Assembly: GCF_014235185.1 (NCBI RefSeq)
Contig: NZ_CP060131.1
Coordinates: 2,425,501-2,489,500, forward strand
DNA: 64,000 nucleotides
Direction of reading: 5' to 3'
Source of the DNA: Pseudonocardia petroleophila
GTDB taxonomy: Bacteria; Actinomycetota; Actinomycetes; Mycobacteriales; Pseudonocardiaceae
Part shown: positions 43,298 through 53,626 of the stretch, piece by piece
How the letters are laid out: every line of letters begins with the position of its first letter
How positions within the stretch are numbered: position 1 is the first letter of the stretch
Notes under the pieces: generated by a model
Database searches by the model: none
Told to the model about the DNA's origin: nothing
The model's input: the letters and a program-made list of their open reading frames with translations, nothing else
Made by a program: the position numbers and the translations under genes

Positions 43298-44371
43298 ATG
43301 CAGGACGAACGACGCGGTTTCGGCGAGACGAGTCCTCGCCGACCCCGCACCAACGGCAGCAACGGCTTCCACGCGGCCGACGGGATGCGGACCAACCCGA
43401 TCCCGTTCCAGGACGTGTCCGAGGACCCGATCGACCTCGTCGCGGTGCAGGCCGACGACGAGCTGATCAGCGCACTCGCGGCCGGCATGTCGGTCTCGGC
43501 CCCCGGTGTGGGTGGCTACGACGCCGACGACCAGGTCGCCGCCCTGCTCGCCTCCTGGCGGGCCGAGGTCGACTCCGAGCCGCTCCCCGAGCTCGTCGAC
43601 CTCGACACGGCGATGGCCACGGTGCAGGCGGCCTCCCGTCCGCCCGGCCGCCGCGCCCGGCACCTGTTCCCGCTCGCGGCCGCCGCCGCGATGATCGTCT
43701 TCACCGTCGGCGGCGTGTCCGTCGGCGCCTCCGACGCCCGCCCCGGCGACACCCTGTGGGGCGTGTCCCGCGTGCTCTACAGCGAGCGCGCGGAGTCCGT
43801 CGAGGCCGCCGAGCGCGTCGAGTCGCGGATCAACGAGGCCAAGGACGCCCTGACGCGCGGGGAGCCCGAGGTCGCGGCCGCCGCGCTCGCCGCGGCGGAG
43901 GAGGACCTCTCCGTCGTCCGGGCGGAGGAGGGCCTCGCCGAGCTGGCCGAGGTGCAGAGCTTCCTCGAGGCCAAGGCGGCGGAGACGCCGCCCGGTCAGC
44001 CGGTCCAGCCCGGCACGCCGCTGGCCGCCGACCCGCGCCGCCCGGTACCGCCGCGCGCGGCCACCGAGGGCACCCCGACCCCGCCCGCCCCGGCGGCGCC
44101 CGGTGCGCCCACGACGACGGCTCCGACGTCGCCCTCGGATGCGGCGGTCAGCCCGCTCAGCGCCGACGCCACGCCGGCACCGACCACGTCGACGGTCCCC
44201 CCGGGCACCGGGACGTCGTCGGGTGACACCCCCCAGGGGTCCACGTCCGCCACGAGCGAGGGCAGCGCGGACCCGACGACCACCACCTCCGGCCAGGGCC
44301 TCGGCGGCGCCACGGCCACCGAGGAGGGCACGCCCACCGCGGCGGGCTCGGAGTCCACGACCCCGAGCTAG
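43298..44371 (+). CDS. rsdA: Anti-sigma-D factor RsdA-like membrane protein
   Basis: The 357-residue protein has an N-terminal sigma-binding segment 'DPIDLVAVQADDELISALAA' (about residues 43-62) matching RsdA, a single membrane helix near residues 125-147, a helical extracytoplasmic region ('PGDTLWGVSRVLYSERAESV ...') and a long Thr/Pro/Ser-rich tail. RsdA holds SigD inactive at the membrane; release by regulated proteolysis is known in mycobacteria. Zero-base spacing to sigD (TAG-ATG) implies coupled expression. Confidence 0.85.
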   Translation: MQDERRGFGETSPRRPRTNGSNGFHAADGMRTNPIPFQDVSEDPIDLVAVQADDELISALAAGMSVSAPGVGGYDADDQVAALLASWRAEVDSEPLPELVDLDTAMATVQAASRPPGRRARHLFPLAAAAAMIVFTVGGVSVGASDARPGDTLWGVSRVLYSERAESVEAAERVESRINEAKDALTRGEPEVAAAALAAAEEDLSVVRAEEGLAELAEVQSFLEAKAAETPPGQPVQPGTPLAADPRRPVPPRAATEGTPTPPAPAAPGAPTTTAPTSPSDAAVSPLSADATPAPTTSTVPPGTGTSSGDTPQGSTSATSEGSADPTTTTSGQGLGGATATEEGTPTAAGSESTTPS

Positions 44372-44383
44372 CGGTCGCACGTG

Positions 44384-44424
44384 CGAACGGCCCCGGCCCC
44401 CCGCGAGGGGACCGGGGCCGTTCG
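44384..44424. terminator. Bidirectional terminator after rsdA
   Basis: CGAACGGCCCCGG (44384-44396) and CCGGGGCCGTTCG (44412-44424) form a perfect 13-base stem, with CCCC/GGGG in the loop able to extend it. It lies between convergent rsdA and the DUF5319 gene. Confidence 0.8.
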
Positions 44425-44440
44425 TCGTGTCGGGGCCCGC

Positions 44441-46458
<2,018 letters not shown>

Positions 46459-46464
46459 GCCGTC

Positions 46465-46470
46465 TACCCT
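46465..46470 (+). promoter_or_regulatory. -10-like element before guaB3
   Basis: TACCCT lies seven bases before the GTG of guaB3 in the 19-base gap after guaB. It would allow a separate leaderless guaB3 transcript. Confidence 0.4.
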
Positions 46471-46477
46471 GCTGCAC

Positions 46478-47602
46478 GTGCGTGACCTCGTGGAGATCGG
46501 GATGGGCCGGGAGGCCCGTCGGAGCTACGACCTGGGCCAGGTCGAGATCGTGCCCTCGCGGCGCACGCGGAGCTCGCAGGAGGTGTCCACCGCCTGGCAG
46601 CTCGACGCGTACCGCTTCGAGATCCCGCTGATCACCCACCCGACCGACGCGGTGGTCTCGCCCGCCAGCGCGGTGACCGTCGGGAAGCTCGGCGGTCTCG
46701 CGGTGCTCAACGCCGAGGGCCTCTGGGCCCGGCACGCCGACCCCGAGGGCGCGCTCGGGCAGGTGCTGGAGGCCGCCGAGTCCGACGACCCGGCCGCGGC
46801 CGTGCGCCTGCTGCAGGAGCTGCACGCCGCCCCGATCCAGCCGACGCTGCTGGCCGAGGCTCTGCGCACCGTGCGCGAGGCCGGGGTGACGGTCGCCGCG
46901 CGGGTCAGCCCGCAGCGCGCCCGCGAGCTCACCCCCGACCTGCTCGCCGCCGGCGTCGAGATCCTCGTCGTGCAGGGCACGATCATCTCCGCCGAGCACG
47001 TCTCCGACGGCGAGCCGCTGAACCTCAAGGAGTTCATCGCCTCCCTCGACGTGCCCGTCGTCGCGGGCGGGGTGGGCGACTACCGCACCGCGATGCACCT
47101 CATGCGCACCGGCGCGGCGGGCGTCATCGTCGGGTACGGGGAGTCGACCGCCACCACCACCGACGAGGTCCTCGGGATCGGCGTGCCGATGGCCACCGCG
47201 ATCGTCGACGCCGCCGCGGCCCGTCGCGACTACCTCGACGAGACCGGCGGCCGCTACGTCCACGTCATCGCCGACGGCGGCATGACCGGGTCCGGCGACG
47301 TGGCCAAGGCCATCGCCTGCGGGGCCGACGCCGTCATGCTGGGGGAGCAGCTCGCCGAGGCCACCGACTCGCCCGGCCACGGGCTCTACTGGACCTCCTC
47401 GGTGGCCCACCCGTCGCTGCCCCGCTCCGAGGTCACCGGCTTCGGGCACGGCGACCGCACCCTGGAGCAGGTGCTCTTCGGTCCGGCGTCGAGCCCGTAC
47501 GGCACCGTCAACCTGTTCGGGGCGCTGCGCCGGGCGATGGCGAAGACCGGCTACTCCGACCTCAAGGAGTTCCAGCGCGTGGGGCTGACCGTCCGGGGCT
47601 GA
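46478..47602 (+). CDS. guaB3: GuaB3-family IMP dehydrogenase-related protein
   Basis: The 374-residue protein has an IMPDH-like TIM barrel without CBS domains. Where IMPDH has the catalytic Cys ('S-I-C-T-T'), it reads 'STATTTDEVLGIGVP' with Ala225, so it cannot form the usual E-XMP intermediate. This loss is normal for the GuaB3 family, which is widespread in Actinobacteria and of uncertain function. GTG start. Confidence 0.88.
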   Translation: MRDLVEIGMGREARRSYDLGQVEIVPSRRTRSSQEVSTAWQLDAYRFEIPLITHPTDAVVSPASAVTVGKLGGLAVLNAEGLWARHADPEGALGQVLEAAESDDPAAAVRLLQELHAAPIQPTLLAEALRTVREAGVTVAARVSPQRARELTPDLLAAGVEILVVQGTIISAEHVSDGEPLNLKEFIASLDVPVVAGGVGDYRTAMHLMRTGAAGVIVGYGESTATTTDEVLGIGVPMATAIVDAAAARRDYLDETGGRYVHVIADGGMTGSGDVAKAIACGADAVMLGEQLAEATDSPGHGLYWTSSVAHPSLPRSEVTGFGHGDRTLEQVLFGPASSPYGTVNLFGALRRAMAKTGYSDLKEFQRVGLTVRG

Positions 47603-47615
47603 GGCGCCGCTCCGG

Positions 47616-48251
47616 TCAGAGCCCGACCGAGTCGGCGCCGTGCCGGGCCTGCTCGGCGGTGAACCCCTCGTACTCGAGCTGGTCGACGAGGCCGGACCGG
47701 GAGAAGGACGTGAAGTCGAGGTAGCTCCGGGCCGACTTCTCCGCCTGCACCATCCAGTCGACGTCCACGGTGTCGACGGCGAGGGTGGCGTCGGCCGTCG
47801 AGAAGCCCTCGTACTCGAGCTGGTCGATGAGCCCCGACCGGGAGAACGCCATGAAGGCGAGGTAGTCCTCGGCCGACCCGACGGCGTTCTGCTGGCTGAC
47901 CGTCATCGCGGGCTCGGCGGGTGCCGGCGCCTCGACGACGGGCGCCGGGGCGGGGACCGGAGCCGGGGCGACCGCGACCGGGGCCGGCCGGGGTGCGTCG
48001 ACGACCGGGACGGCCGCCGTGTCCGCGGCCGGGGCCGGAGCCGGGTCGTCGCCGCCGCCGAGGGCGGACCCGACGACCAGCAGCGCCACCAGGCCGCCGA
48101 CGACCCACGGCCAGCGCCGCCGCCGCCTCGGCGCCGGGCCCGCGGCCGGAGCGGGCGGGGGCGGGCCGGCGGGGCGGTACTGCACCGGGATCCGCACCGT
48201 CTGCTCCTCGGTCGCGAAGTACTGCTGCGGGGTCGGGTAGGGCTGGGCCAT
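47616..48251 (-). CDS. Membrane-anchored protein with two Ltp-like domains
   Basis: The 211-residue protein has a cytoplasmic Pro-rich N-terminus, the basic 'PRRRRRWPWV' stop, a membrane helix (about residues 49-66) and a Pro/Ala linker. It ends with two repeats of about 45 residues, 'SAEDYLAFMAFSRSGLIDQL' and 'SARSYLDFTSFSRSGLVDQL', each followed by 'EYEGF'. This is the 'host cell surface-exposed lipoprotein' (Ltp) domain; Ltp of a Streptococcus phage blocks DNA entry of other phages. The cellular role here is unknown. ATG 48251 chosen over GTG 48260 because GGAG fits it. Confidence 0.8.
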   Translation of the reverse strand: MAQPYPTPQQYFATEEQTVRIPVQYRPAGPPPPAPAAGPAPRRRRRWPWVVGGLVALLVVGSALGGGDDPAPAPAADTAAVPVVDAPRPAPVAVAPAPVPAPAPVVEAPAPAEPAMTVSQQNAVGSAEDYLAFMAFSRSGLIDQLEYEGFSTADATLAVDTVDVDWMVQAEKSARSYLDFTSFSRSGLVDQLEYEGFTAEQARHGADSVGL

Positions 48252-48337
48252 GTCGCACACTCCGTTGGGCTGGATGGGGTAGTCACCCCCGTTTCGCCCG
48301 GTTCGCGTCGGCCGTTAGCGACTCCGGATGCGCGTCA

Positions 48338-49234
48338 TCAGTTCTGAGGACGCCCGTACCCGCCGTCGAGCCGGATCATGTCGACGGCGACGGTCAGCTC
48401 GCTCCCGGCCCCGCCGCTGGAGAAGATCACCCCGCGCAGCGGCGGCACGTCGGCGTAGTCGCGGCCGTGGGCCAGCTCGACGAACGAGTCGTCGACGGCA
48501 CGGTCGTTGGTGGGGTCGACGTCGAACCAGCCGTCCCCGGTGCGGACCGACACCCACGCGTGCGACGCGTCGGCGCCGACCACCCGCGGGCGTCCGGGCG
48601 GCGGGCGCGTCTCCAGGTAGCCGCTGACGTAGCGCGCGGCCAGGCCCATCGACCGCAGCCCGGCGACGGCGAGGTGCGCGAAGTCCTGGCAGACGCCCTC
48701 GCCGCTCGCGAACAGGTCGGCCACCGAGCTGCGGACGGTGCTGGACCCGCTGACGTAGCGGAAGTCGCGGTGGATGCGGGCGGACAGGTCCAGCGCGGCG
48801 TCGGCGATCGCCCGGCCGGGCGGGAACGACGGCCGCGCGTAGGCGGTGACGGCCGGGTCGGGCCCCAGCCGCGGCGAGGGCAGGACGTAGCCGCGGGCGT
48901 CGATCCCGTCGGGCGTGGTGGTCGTCAGCAGCCCGTCGCGCACGTCCTCCCAGGCCACCGGCACGGGGGCGACGGCGGGCGCGACGGCCACGGTGCTCTC
49001 GGCCAGCACGGTGAGCGCGCGGTGCGCCGCGGTGACGGCGAAGAACGTGGAGCGGTTGCCGAAGGCGTCGGTGTGCTCGTGCTGCTCGGCGGGGCGCGGG
49101 GTGACGGTGACCGCCGCGTCGACGCAGGTCTGGCGCGGGCGGTCGGCCGGCAGCAGGTGGGCGCGTCCGAAGCTGGTCGAGACCTCGCCGCGGTAGGCGT
49201 AGGAGGTGCGGTGGGTGACGCGGTAGGTCCGCAC
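48338..49234 (-). CDS. Transglutaminase-like protein of the ATP-grasp/alpha-E system
   Basis: The 298-residue protein has an N-terminal beta domain ('YRVTHRTSYAYRGEVSTSFG') and a transglutaminase/protease core with Cys182 ('GEGVCQDFAHL'), His225 ('ASHAWVSV') and Asp in 'WFDVDPTN', a complete triad. This is the bacterial transglutaminase family that nearly always sits next to alpha-E and circularly permuted ATP-grasp genes. The GTG start lies one base after the stop of that gene. Substrate unknown; it may cleave or cross-link a peptide. Confidence 0.88.
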   Translation of the reverse strand: MRTYRVTHRTSYAYRGEVSTSFGRAHLLPADRPRQTCVDAAVTVTPRPAEQHEHTDAFGNRSTFFAVTAAHRALTVLAESTVAVAPAVAPVPVAWEDVRDGLLTTTTPDGIDARGYVLPSPRLGPDPAVTAYARPSFPPGRAIADAALDLSARIHRDFRYVSGSSTVRSSVADLFASGEGVCQDFAHLAVAGLRSMGLAARYVSGYLETRPPPGRPRVVGADASHAWVSVRTGDGWFDVDPTNDRAVDDSFVELAHGRDYADVPPLRGVIFSSGGAGSELTVAVDMIRLDGGYGRPQN

Positions 49235-49235
49235 G

Positions 49236-51713
49236 TCAGGCCACCGTCCCGAACGGGCGCGGCGGCACGCCGGGGGCGAACCGGCCGCGTTCGAGCACCT
49301 CGGCGAACCACCCCAGGTCGTGCCCGAGCCCGACGACGAGCGCGCGCAGCTCGGCACGGGTGCCGGCCGGTCCGCGGTGCACCGGGGGCGGCCCGCCGGC
49401 CAGCCGCCGCTCGACGGCCTCCAGCGCCGCCCCGACGCCCGCCTCCGGGCCGGGCACGCCGGCGACGTCGGCGCGCAGCCGCTCGACCTGGTGCGCCACG
49501 GAGCGCGGGTTGGTGCGGTCGGTGAGCAGCAGGTCCACCGCCGCCGCGACGCCGGTGCGGGGGAGCCGCCGGTAGGTGATCACGCTCTCCGCGGAGATCA
49601 GCACCGACTCGAGCACCAGCGCGTCGGCGGCGGGGCGGGTCCGGTCGCACAGCGTGGCGGCGACGAGCGCGGCGACCCCGATGGCCCGCTCCACGCGGCG
49701 GCCGGCGTCGAGCAGGCACCAGCCGGCGTCGCGGACGTGGCTCTCCGCGGCCAGCCCGGCCATCGCGAGCAGGCCCTCCAGCACGCGCGACAGCGCGCCG
49801 GAGACGTCAGGGGCGCCGGAGACGTCCGGGGCCTTCGACGCGGCCAGCTCGCCGAGCACGGTCTCCAACCGGCCCAGCACGAACCAGGTGTCGACGGAGA
49901 GCTGCTCGCGCACGGCCTGCGCGGACCCCGTCAGCCGGTGGACGGCGTAGGCCAGCGAGCCGGGGCGGTCGCGGTCGGTGAGCAGCGACAGCAGCTCCGG
50001 GCCGGCGGCGGCGAGCCGCCCGACCGCGCCCTCGCCGAGGAAGCCGGGCGCGGTCAGGGTCACCGCGGTGGTGGCCCGCAGCAGGACGTCGAGAGCCTGG
50101 CGGCCGCCGGGCTCTGGCGTCGTCTGGAAGTCGGCCCGGCGGTCGGCGACGGCGCGCAGCAGCCGCGCGGTGCCCTCGGCGCGCTCGGCGTAGCGGCCGA
50201 GCCAGAACAGGTCGGACGCGACGCGCGGGCTCAGCGTCCCGGCCGGGGCGTGCGGCCCGTCGGGACGGCGCGGCGTCGTCCGGGTGCCGGGGTCGAGGAC
50301 CCAGACGTCCTTGGCGCGGTCCCCGGCCAGCGCGAGACCGCCGGCGAGCACGTGGAACCGCCCGCCCTCGGCCGCCGCGAACGCGCGCAGCGTGACCGGC
50401 TGCGCGGCCAGGTGCCCGCCCGGCCCGATCGCGGGCGCGGTGCTCGGGACGAGGACCTCCTGGCCCGTCCACGCGTGCGGCTCGGCGGTGATCCGAGCGG
50501 CCAGCTCGGCGCGCTCCGCGGCGGTCAGGTCGGCCCCGGCGACCGAGTGCCGGTCGTCGCCGCGCGCGATCGGCTTGACCACCAGGTCGGGCAGCCGGGC
50601 CAGCACGTGCGAGAGCCCGGCCGGGTCCCCGCACCACCACGTCCGCGCGGCGGGCAGCGCGAGCGGCTCGTCGAGCAGGGCCCGGGCGAGCGCGGGCAGG
50701 TACGGGAGCAGGCCGGGGTTCTCGGCCACCCCGCTGCCCAGCCCGTTGACGACGGTCACCGCGCCCCGCCGCGCCGCCTCCAGCAGCCCGGGGACGCCGA
50801 GCTGCGAGCCCGCGCGCAGGTCCAGCGGGTCGCACCAGGCGGCGTCGACGCGGCGCAGGATCACGTCGACGGGTTCGGGGCGGCCGAGCGTGCGCTGCCA
50901 GACCCGGCCCTCGCGCACCATCAGCTCCGAGCCGAGCACCAGCGGGAACCCGAGCTGCGCGGACAGGAACGCCTGCTCGAAGGCCGTCTCGCTCTGCGGG
51001 CCCGGGCTGAGCAGCACCACCCGCGGCGCGTCGACCCCGGCGCCCAGCTCCTCCAGCCCGCGGCGCACGGCGTCGAGGAAGGGGCGCAGGCGGCGGATGC
51101 GGGAGCGGCGGTGCACCGGCGCGAGCACGCGGGCGACGACGCGCCGCCCGGCCATCGCGTACCCCGCCCCGGACGGGGCCTGCACGCGGTCGCCGAAGAC
51201 GCGCCAACCGTCGGCGGTGCGGGCGAGGTCGACCCCGGCCAGGAACAGCTCGCGGCGCGGCGGCGCCCCCGGCCCGCGCGCCCAGCCGCGGACGAAGCCC
51301 TCGTGGCCCAGCACGACCTCGACCGGCAGCAGCCCGGTGCGCAGCGTCAGGCGCGGGCCGTAGAGATCGGCGAGGAGCCGGTCGAGCAGCTCCGCCCGCT
51401 GGGCGACGGCCCGCTCCAGCCCGCTCCACTCGTCGGCGGCGAGCAGCAGGGGCACGGGGTCCAGCGCCCACGGCTGCTCGTCGTCGACGCCGGGCGGGCG
51501 GTACCCGACGCCGTCCTCGGCGAGGAGCCTGCGGGTGTGGGCGTCACGGGCGGCGAGACCGGCCGGGCCCGCGCGCCCCAGCTCGCCCGCGAGCGGGGAC
51601 CACGCCCCGCGGACGGCCCCGTGCCCGTCGAGCATCTCGTCGTGCCCGCCCGGTGCGTAGCCGGTGTCGGCGTGCCCGCCGGCCCGGATCGTCACCGGCC
51701 CATCCTGCGCCAT
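49236..51713 (-). CDS. Fused circularly permuted type 2 ATP-grasp and alpha-E (DUF403) protein
   Basis: Residues 1 to about 490 are the permuted ATP-grasp ('GRRVVARVLAPVHRRSRIRR', 'VVLLSPGPQSETAFEQAFLS', 'VNGLGSGVAENPGLLPYLPA', 'VVKPIARGDDRHS'); the rest, from 'LSPRVASDLFWLGRYAERAE', is the helical alpha-E domain. Separate in many bacteria, they are fused here. ATP-grasp enzymes form amide bonds, so a peptide or modified amino acid product is predicted. The start is either ATG 51713 or GTG 51695 (AGGA seven bases ahead); the 1305-residue reading upstream is antisense to guaA. A short 'APDVSG' duplication occurs near 49800. Confidence 0.87.
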   Translation of the reverse strand: MAQDGPVTIRAGGHADTGYAPGGHDEMLDGHGAVRGAWSPLAGELGRAGPAGLAARDAHTRRLLAEDGVGYRPPGVDDEQPWALDPVPLLLAADEWSGLERAVAQRAELLDRLLADLYGPRLTLRTGLLPVEVVLGHEGFVRGWARGPGAPPRRELFLAGVDLARTADGWRVFGDRVQAPSGAGYAMAGRRVVARVLAPVHRRSRIRRLRPFLDAVRRGLEELGAGVDAPRVVLLSPGPQSETAFEQAFLSAQLGFPLVLGSELMVREGRVWQRTLGRPEPVDVILRRVDAAWCDPLDLRAGSQLGVPGLLEAARRGAVTVVNGLGSGVAENPGLLPYLPALARALLDEPLALPAARTWWCGDPAGLSHVLARLPDLVVKPIARGDDRHSVAGADLTAAERAELAARITAEPHAWTGQEVLVPSTAPAIGPGGHLAAQPVTLRAFAAAEGGRFHVLAGGLALAGDRAKDVWVLDPGTRTTPRRPDGPHAPAGTLSPRVASDLFWLGRYAERAEGTARLLRAVADRRADFQTTPEPGGRQALDVLLRATTAVTLTAPGFLGEGAVGRLAAAGPELLSLLTDRDRPGSLAYAVHRLTGSAQAVREQLSVDTWFVLGRLETVLGELAASKAPDVSGAPDVSGALSRVLEGLLAMAGLAAESHVRDAGWCLLDAGRRVERAIGVAALVAATLCDRTRPAADALVLESVLISAESVITYRRLPRTGVAAAVDLLLTDRTNPRSVAHQVERLRADVAGVPGPEAGVGAALEAVERRLAGGPPPVHRGPAGTRAELRALVVGLGHDLGWFAEVLERGRFAPGVPPRPFGTVA

Positions 51714-51767
51714 CCGCGGCGCGCGCGGGAGGTGCGACGGCTCGACCGGCCCGGCGCCGCCGCCGAC

Positions 51768-51773
51768 TAGCCT
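51768..51773 (+). promoter_or_regulatory. -10 element of guaA, likely leaderless transcript
   Basis: TAGCCT lies six bases before the guaA GTG in the 66-base divergent gap. No ribosome binding site precedes the GTG at normal distance. Confidence 0.45.
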
Positions 51774-51779
51774 GGTGGG

Positions 51780-53327
51780 GTGCAGCCACCGACCGTCCTC
51801 GTCGTCGACTACGGCGCCCAGTACGCCCAGCTCATCGCCCGCCGCGTGCGGGAGGCGCAGGTGTACTCCGAGATCGTGCCGGGGGACACGTCGGTCGAGG
51901 AGATCGTGGCCCGCAAGCCCGCCGCGCTGATCCTGTCGGGCGGGCCGTCGAGCGTGTACGCCGAGGGGGCGCCCGCCGTCGACCCGGAGCTGTTCACCGC
52001 GGGCATCCCGGTGCTCGGGCTCTGCTACGGCTTCCAGGCGATGGCCCGGGCACTCGGCGGGGAGGTGGCCCCGGACGGCACGCGCGAGTACGGGCGCACC
52101 GAGCTGACGGTCACCGACCCGGGCACGCTGCACGGCGGGCTGCCGACCACGCACCCGGTGTGGATGAGCCACGGCGACTCCGTGGTGCGGGCGCCGGAGG
52201 GCTTCACGGTCACGGCGTCGAGCGAGCGGGCGGCCGTCGCGGCGTTCGAGGACACCGGGCGGCGCCTCGCCGGCGTGCAGTACCACCCCGAGGTCGGGCA
52301 CTCGCCGTACGGGCAGCAGGTGCTGAGCCGGTTCCTGCACGAGATCGCCGGCATCGCGCCCGGCTGGACCACCTCGTCGATCATCGACGACACGGTCGCC
52401 GCGGTCCGCGCCCAGGTCGGCGACGGCCGCGCCATCTGCGGGCTGTCGGGCGGCGTCGACTCCGCGGTGGCCGCCGCACTCGTGCAGCGGGCCATCGGCG
52501 ACCAGCTGACCTGTGTGTTCGTCGACCACGGCCTGCTGCGCGCGGGGGAGCGGGAGCAGGTCGAGCGCGACTTCGTCGCCGCGACCGGCGCGAAGCTGCA
52601 CACCGTCGACGTGGCCGACCGGTTCCTCGCCGCGCTCGCGGGCGTCACCGACCCCGAGACCAAGCGCAAGACGATCGGCCGGGAGTTCATCCGGGTGTTC
52701 GAGGCCGCGACGACCGAGGTGGCCGCGGAGGAGCACGTCGGGTTCCTGGTGCAGGGCACGCTCTACCCGGACGTCGTGGAGTCCGGCGGCGGCTCGGGCA
52801 CCGCCACGATCAAGAGCCACCACAACGTCGGCGGGTTGCCCGACGACATCGAGTTCGCGCTGGTGGAGCCGCTGCGCGCGCTGTTCAAGGACGAGGTCCG
52901 CCGCGTCGGGCGCGAGCTGGGCCTGCCCGAGGCGATCGTCGGCCGCCAGCCGTTCCCGGGGCCGGGCCTGGGCATCCGGATCATCGGCGAGGTCACCCAC
53001 GACCGGCTGGAGACCCTGCGCGCCGCCGACGCGATCGCCCGCGAGGAGCTCACCGCCGCCGGGCTCGACGACACGATCTGGCAGTGCCCGGTCGTGCTGC
53101 TGGCCGACGTGCGCAGCGTCGGCGTCCAGGGCGACGGGCGGACCTACGGGCACCCGATCGTGCTGCGGCCGGTCAGCTCCGAGGACGCGATGACCGCCGA
53201 CTGGACCCGCCTGCCCTACGAGGTGCTGGAGCGCATCTCCACCCGCATCACCAACGAGGTGGCCGAGGTCAACCGCGTGGTCCTCGACGTGACGAGCAAG
53301 CCGCCGGGCACCATCGAGTGGGAGTGA
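51780..53327 (+). CDS. guaA: GMP synthase (glutamine-hydrolysing)
   Basis: The 515-residue enzyme aminates XMP to GMP. The glutaminase domain has Cys82 ('GLCYGFQ') and His/Glu in '[11 protein letters not shown]'; the ATP pyrophosphatase P-loop is '[13 protein letters not shown]'; the C-terminus '[18 protein letters not shown]' is invariant. GTG start. It completes the guanine pathway begun by guaB 5 kb upstream. Confidence 0.97.
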   Translation: MQPPTVLVVDYGAQYAQLIARRVREAQVYSEIVPGDTSVEEIVARKPAALILSGGPSSVYAEGAPAVDPELFTAGIPVLGLCYGFQAMARALGGEVAPDGTREYGRTELTVTDPGTLHGGLPTTHPVWMSHGDSVVRAPEGFTVTASSERAAVAAFEDTGRRLAGVQYHPEVGHSPYGQQVLSRFLHEIAGIAPGWTTSSIIDDTVAAVRAQVGDGRAICGLSGGVDSAVAAALVQRAIGDQLTCVFVDHGLLRAGEREQVERDFVAATGAKLHTVDVADRFLAALAGVTDPETKRKTIGREFIRVFEAATTEVAAEEHVGFLVQGTLYPDVVESGGGSGTATIKSHHNVGGLPDDIEFALVEPLRALFKDEVRRVGRELGLPEAIVGRQPFPGPGLGIRIIGEVTHDRLETLRAADAIAREELTAAGLDDTIWQCPVVLLADVRSVGVQGDGRTYGHPIVLRPVSSEDAMTADWTRLPYEVLERISTRITNEVAEVNRVVLDVTSKPPGTIEWE

Positions 53328-53342
53328 CGGTCACACGGGAAT

Positions 53343-53388
53343 GACGGCGGGCGGTTCCGGGTCCCCCGACCCGTCACCGCCCGCCGTC
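53343..53388. terminator. Bidirectional terminator after guaA
   Basis: GACGGCGGGCGGT (53343-53355) and ACCGCCCGCCGTC (53376-53388) form a perfect 13-base stem, topped by CGGGTC/GACCCG (53358-53363 and 53368-53373). It lies 15 bases after guaA and before the convergent small membrane protein gene. Confidence 0.8.
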
Positions 53389-53434
53389 CGCCGCCCGGCC
53401 CCGGTACGCTCCCCAGCTCCCGGGACGGGCCGTC

Positions 53435-53626
53435 CTACCCCCGCCGCGTCAGGCTCCCCACCAGGAGTACCAGGCCGACGACCGCCGCGCCGCCCGCGAG
53501 GAGCCAACGGGGGTCGATCGCCGGGAGTTCGCCGACGAACGCGAACACCGACAGGACGAGCGCGAGGACGCCGGTCACCAGCGTCAGGGCGTCGGGCCGG
53601 CGACGGCCCGTCTGCAGCTCAGCCAC
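53435..53626 (-). CDS. Small two-helix membrane protein
   Basis: The 63-residue protein has two hydrophobic helices ('LVTGVLALVLSVFAFVGELP' and 'WLLAGGAAVVGLVLLVGSLT') and ends in 'RRG'. The GTG at 53626 is preceded by GGAGG at six bases and overlaps the end of the PspC gene by eight bases, so it is coupled to it. Function unknown; probably an accessory of the PspC protein. Confidence 0.65.
   Translation of the reverse strand: MAELQTGRRRPDALTLVTGVLALVLSVFAFVGELPAIDPRWLLAGGAAVVGLVLLVGSLTRRG

Noticed and set aside
51714-53153. N-terminal extension of the ATP-grasp frame to 1305 codons
   Set aside because: It lies opposite guaA, has no conserved domain, and the ATP-grasp homology begins after 51713.
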